DNA from: Planctomycetota bacterium
GTDB lineage: Bacteria; Planctomycetota; UBA1135; JACQFD01
NCBI GenBank assembly: GCA_016200225.1
Contig: JACQFD010000004.1
Coordinates: 186,001 to 250,000 of the forward strand
Reading direction: 5' to 3'
DNA length: 64,000 bases
Under the pieces are notes generated by a model. It was given only the letters and a program-made list of their open reading frames with translations, was not told the origin of the DNA and searched no databases. A program made the translations under genes and the position numbers. This document shows positions 61,160 to 64,000 of this stretch, piece after piece (the stretch's first letter is position 1; each line of letters starts with the position of its first letter).

Positions 61160-63148
61160 GTGATCCTGCCATTACTACATTTGGTTCCCCTGTTTCTTGG
61201 TGGCGATGACTCGATTCTAACCGACGACGCACACACGGTCGTCAACGCCCCTTCAGCCAACTACGGGAAAGCGGCGGCGCTGACACTGGCCTCAACTCCA
61301 AGCGACAAGGTATACATTAAATTCTCTGTAAGAGGTTTGCCCGCGAATACGACTGGATCGCAAGTAGAGGTGGCGGCACTTGTGTTTTTTGTAAGCCAGG
61401 TCAGCGCGGCAGGCACCTTCGACGTCCTTCAAATCACGAGTGACTGGAATGAGAGGTACATCACTGATGCCACTGCGCCATCCACCGGCGCCGTGATCGC
61501 AAGCGGCGTTTCTGTAACAGCCGTGGATCAACTCAAATTCGTCCGCGTTGACATGACTAATCTCGTGAAGGCTTGGGTTGACGGCACTCAGCCCAATTAC
61601 GGCATTGCACTCGTTCCCTCCGCGAGTTCAACGATTGCGATTTCGATCGACAGCAAGGAAAACCCCAAGACTGCACATGAGGCATCGCTACACATCGAAC
61701 TAGCCGGAGCGCAGGGACCCCAGGGCATTCAAGGCCCGCAAGGACCCCAAGGTGTGAAAGGTGATACGGGCGCCACGGGCCAGCAAGGACCTGTGGGAAA
61801 CACCGGACCACAGGGTCAGGCCGGAGTAGCGGGCGCGACGGGCCCCCAAGGGCCGATCGGTAACACGGGTACACAGGGTGTCCAAGGTCCCATAGGCGCG
61901 TCGCCATTCACTCTCAATGGTAATAATGCGGTCTTTACCCAAGGCAGCTTGGGTATTGGCACAACCACTCCCACGGCAGATTTGCAAATCAGCGGCTTGA
62001 ATGGCTTTCTTGCAACAGGAACCTTCGGCCAGGGCAATCTCGCCGCGACGGGAGCGGGAACCAGGATGCTGTGGTACCCCAATAAGGCTGCATTCCGGGT
62101 CGGTTACACTAGTGGTGGAAACTGGGATGACAGTAACATCGGCATTTACTCGGTCGCGATGGGGCAAGACACTCTCGCCAGTGGAAACGACAGCGTGGCG
62201 ATGGGGTTAAGTACAACCGCAAGTGGCGACATCTGCACCGCGATGGGGTCTTATACAACCGCAAGTGGCTTATACAGCACCGCGATGGGGTCGGGTACAA
62301 TCGCAAGTGGCGACTTCAGCACCGCGATGGGAGATAATACATGGGCAAGTGGGGCCGACGGCAGCACCGCGATGGGGGTTAATACAACCGCAAGCGGGGC
62401 TGACGGCAGCACTGCAATGGGGTATGGTACAGCCGCAGGCGGTATTGTTAGCACGGCGATGGGGTATACTACATCCGCAAGTGGCGAGGCCAGTACCGCG
62501 TTGGGGTGGGGCACCAAAGCCCAAAATTGGCAAAGCACTGCCATGGGAGCGTACAATATTGGAGGGGCGGCAGTTGGTCCAAATGGATATGATTCGTTTG
62601 ACCCACTATTTGAAATAGGAAACGGCACATCCGACAGCCAACGCCACGATGCCTTCGCCGTCTTGCATAATGGCTGGGTTCTTGTCGGTGTCGATCCCAG
62701 TCCTGGAAGCCCTGCAGGGTTCCTTCTCGAAGTAGGTGGTTCAGCTGGAAAGCCAGGCGGCGGATCCTGGTCGAATAGTTCGGACATCAGGCTGAAGAAG
62801 AACATACAGGAACTCGAAGACCCCCTCACGACAGTGCTCGCGCTGCACGGTGTTTCCTTCGAATATAAGGATCCCAAGGCGATCCACGAACTTCCCGGCA
62901 CCCGGATCGGTTTTATTGCACAGGAAGTCGAAAAGGTCATTCCCGACTGGATCGATGAGGTGGGAGGATACAAACGCATTACGATCCGCGGATTCGAAGC
63001 CCTCGCCGTTGAATCGTTCCGCGAATTACACAGGGAAAATGAACAACTGAAGACTTCTTGCGCGGAACTAAAAGCCGCCAACGAAGAACTTCGCGCGCGG
63101 CTCGATCGGCTCGAAGAAACGATGTCGGCGTTGTCGCGTGGGAAGTAA
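61160..63148 (+). CDS. Chimeric fibre protein: DNRLRE-like, collagen repeat, YadA-like head, S74 chaperone domain
   Basis: A 662-residue protein from a GTG at 61160, with GTGAGGA-like sequence as ribosome-binding site. Order: short hydrophobic start; beta-rich domain to about residue 180 (DNRLRE/CBM96-like, with LKFVRVDMTNLVKAWVDGTQ); 22 uninterrupted Gly-X-Y triplets (residues 183-248); then ten 14-residue repeats STAMG-x(3)-TASG-x(2) (about 331-465), the YadA-head type that forms trimeric left-handed rolls; finally SDIRLKKNIQELEDPLTTVL and GFIAQEVEKVIPDW, a peptidase S74 intramolecular chaperone ending in a coiled coil. Such chaperones trimerise fibres and then cleave themselves off. Function probably adhesion or attachment; secretion route not visible. 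Confidence 0.85.
   Translation: MILPLLHLVPLFLGGDDSILTDDAHTVVNAPSANYGKAAALTLASTPSDKVYIKFSVRGLPANTTGSQVEVAALVFFVSQVSAAGTFDVLQITSDWNERYITDATAPSTGAVIASGVSVTAVDQLKFVRVDMTNLVKAWVDGTQPNYGIALVPSASSTIAISIDSKENPKTAHEASLHIELAGAQGPQGIQGPQGPQGVKGDTGATGQQGPVGNTGPQGQAGVAGATGPQGPIGNTGTQGVQGPIGASPFTLNGNNAVFTQGSLGIGTTTPTADLQISGLNGFLATGTFGQGNLAATGAGTRMLWYPNKAAFRVGYTSGGNWDDSNIGIYSVAMGQDTLASGNDSVAMGLSTTASGDICTAMGSYTTASGLYSTAMGSGTIASGDFSTAMGDNTWASGADGSTAMGVNTTASGADGSTAMGYGTAAGGIVSTAMGYTTSASGEASTALGWGTKAQNWQSTAMGAYNIGGAAVGPNGYDSFDPLFEIGNGTSDSQRHDAFAVLHNGWVLVGVDPSPGSPAGFLLEVGGSAGKPGGGSWSNSSDIRLKKNIQELEDPLTTVLALHGVSFEYKDPKAIHELPGTRIGFIAQEVEKVIPDWIDEVGGYKRITIRGFEALAVESFRELHRENEQLKTSCAELKAANEELRARLDRLEETMSALSRGK
61706..61903 (+). 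repeat. Collagen-like Gly-X-Y repeat region
   Basis: Encodes 22 consecutive Gly-X-Y triplets (GAQ GPQ GIQ through GPI GAS) without a break. It lies inside the fibre protein gene and can form a triple helix. Confidence 0.95.
62150..62560 (+). repeat. YadA-head-type 42-bp coding repeats
   Basis: About ten tandem units of 42-45 bp coding for S(T/V)AMGxxTxASGxx. The two longer units carry an extra codon (ADG). Encoded within the fibre protein. Confidence 0.92.
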
Positions 63149-63601
63149 TTTCAACGGGCCGAGGCAAGAGTGTTCCTCAATTGTGATTTACAGAAAAGGT
63201 GTTGCATGGGGCTGAAACCGAATACTCCAATTGCGCGTCCGCGCGCCGAACTGGAAATCCTTCAATTTCTCCGGGTATTCGGCGATTTCACGCGATGGCG
63301 CGTCGATTTCAGCAGGTGACGCACTCGCCGCGCTGCGGTACATGTGCATTCGACAACAGTACACAGCGATTTCACTGCAGTACATAACAATTCCATGACG
63401 TGAAACGCGCACCGCACGACGGTACATCGGCGTTTCCTGATGCTACGCGGGCGCTGCAAAGTGGAATGTGCGCATGACGATTCAGAGGCTCGTCCGCGAA
63501 CATACGTCCTGTTCAGCCGCGCGAACGACAATACTAGGGTCCTTCCACCCAAAATCTGCTCCACTTAGAACTTTACACCGCATCCCCAAGAATCAAATCC
63601 G
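63149..63601. other. Intergenic stretch without a supported gene
   Basis: Between the fibre protein and the transposase remnant I see no gene with recognisable similarity on either strand. It holds a few scattered GTAC-containing words (63335-63435) of unclear meaning. It may be degraded mobile-element sequence given the remnant that follows. Confidence 0.4.
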
Positions 63602-63873
63602 GTGCGCAAAAGCAAGTTCACCGATGAGCAGATCATTAACATCATGGAAGAAGCCGACGCGGGCACCCCGGTCACGGAGGTTGCCGTCGCCACGGCGTCA
63701 GCGCCCCTACTAATTACATCTGGAAACGCAAGTTCTCCGGACTCGGAGTCGCCGATGCAAAGCGGCTCCGCCCGTTGGAGGACGAGAATCGCCAGTTAAA
63801 GAATATCGTGGCGGACCAGGCCCTCAATATTAATGTTCTTCAGTGTGCAGCACCGCGGGCTGTTATTAAATAA
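63602..63873 (+). pseudogene. Decayed IS3-family transposase orfA remnant
   Basis: The first frame starts VRKSKFTDEQIINIMEEADA and GTPVTEV, the classic helix-turn-helix start of IS3-group OrfA (MRKSKFTEEQI...). Near 63681 one base is missing; the following frame continues CRRHGVSAPTNYIWKRKFSG and DAKRLRPLEDENRQLKNIVA, then loses similarity after ADQAL and stops at 63873. No orfB follows, because the DUF1501 gene begins at once on the other strand. A dead fragment of an insertion sequence. Confidence 0.85.
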
Positions 63874-64000
63874 TAATTTCGTTCACGACGCGGCCCGCCA
63901 CGTCCGTCAATCGGAAGTCGCGGCCGGCGTAGCGGTACGTTAATTTTTCGTGTTCGAGACCTAACAAATAAAGCAGCGTGGCGTGGAAATCGTGAATATG
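63866..64000 (-). CDS. DUF1501 protein, C-terminal end (5' part outside window)
   Basis: Only the last 44 residues are inside the window: [20 protein letters not shown] followed by [20 protein letters not shown], the strongly conserved C-terminus of DUF1501 proteins (HDLHATILHLLGLDH, [14 protein letters not shown]). These are abundant in Planctomycetota, usually paired with DUF1549/DUF1553 cytochrome-like genes. The stop at 63866-63868 overlaps the remnant orfA stop on the opposite strand. Confidence 0.9.
   Translation of the reverse strand, partial: HIHDFHATLLYLLGLEHEKLTYRYAGRDFRLTDVAGRVVNEIII

Noticed and set aside
62150..62560. Regular 42-bp repeats that might suggest a CRISPR array
   Set aside because: The repeats are in frame, code for a YadA-head pattern and have no unique spacers between identical repeats.
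61160..63148. The S74 fibre gene as part of a prophage
   Set aside because: No phage structural, integrase or packaging genes nearby in the window.
63335..63435. Several GTAC-containing words in the intergenic region
   Set aside because: Spacing and flanks are irregular; I could not define a repeat unit.
1..64000. tRNA, rRNA or riboswitch genes
   Set aside because: I scanned the gaps for tRNA T-loop words and conserved riboswitch cores by eye and found none; a covariance-model search would be decisive.

Overview
The window is high-GC bacterial DNA with densely packed genes on both strands and no rRNA, tRNA or CRISPR array that I could find. Several traits point to Planctomycetota: the C-terminus of a DUF1501 protein at the right edge, many large secreted or membrane-anchored proteins built from carboxypeptidase-regulatory-like beta-sandwiches, HEAT-repeat proteins with zinc ribbons, and an L34 protein of the planctomycete type. 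This assignment is an inference from gene content, not from a marker-gene tree.

Layout. 1-8.1 kb holds housekeeping genes: a ResB-like cytochrome c assembly protein (cut by the left edge), a long-chain polyprenyl diphosphate synthase overlapping mobA, tatA, the sucCD pair and, divergently, a two-domain dCTP deaminase. 8.1-27.8 kb is an accessory block on the + strand. It has seven N-terminally anchored proteins (one frameshifted) made of repeated carboxypeptidase-regulatory-like modules, interrupted by a translationally coupled pair (a helical-solenoid protein and an EF-hand-like protein). 27.8-38 kb, on the minus strand, carries a YgiQ-type radical SAM protein, a diguanylate cyclase, rpmH with a clear terminator, and a central-carbon cluster (idh, an alpha/beta hydrolase, mdh, fumC, pyk). 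38-39.2 kb has a cupin and a vapBC toxin-antitoxin pair with a plausible promoter/operator. 39.2-45.2 kb has envelope-associated proteins: zinc-ribbon/coiled-coil/HEAT, TPR, a HEAT lipoprotein and a large VWA protein. 45.3-50.5 kb has an HU-like protein, an SGNH hydrolase, mnmA, yajC, yraN and a polyprenyl-phosphate sugar transferase of the exopolysaccharide type. 50.6-57.4 kb is a second paralogue array: four secreted proteins of a different family. 57.4-60.9 kb is a compact serine-biosynthesis unit (serA, serB, class V aminotransferase). 61-63.1 kb encodes a chimeric fibre protein (DNRLRE-like, collagen, YadA-like head and S74 chaperone). The right end has a decayed IS3-type orfA remnant next to the DUF1501 gene.

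How it fits together. The core genes are ordinary metabolism: TCA cycle and lower glycolysis, serine synthesis, dNTP supply, isoprenoid chains, molybdenum cofactor and tRNA thiolation. The unusual content is the two tandem arrays of exported multi-beta-sandwich proteins and the fibre-like protein. Together with the sugar transferase, YajC and TatA they suggest heavy investment in an elaborate cell envelope or extracellular matrix. I could assign no molecular function to the array proteins. They are the best candidates here for an undescribed system.
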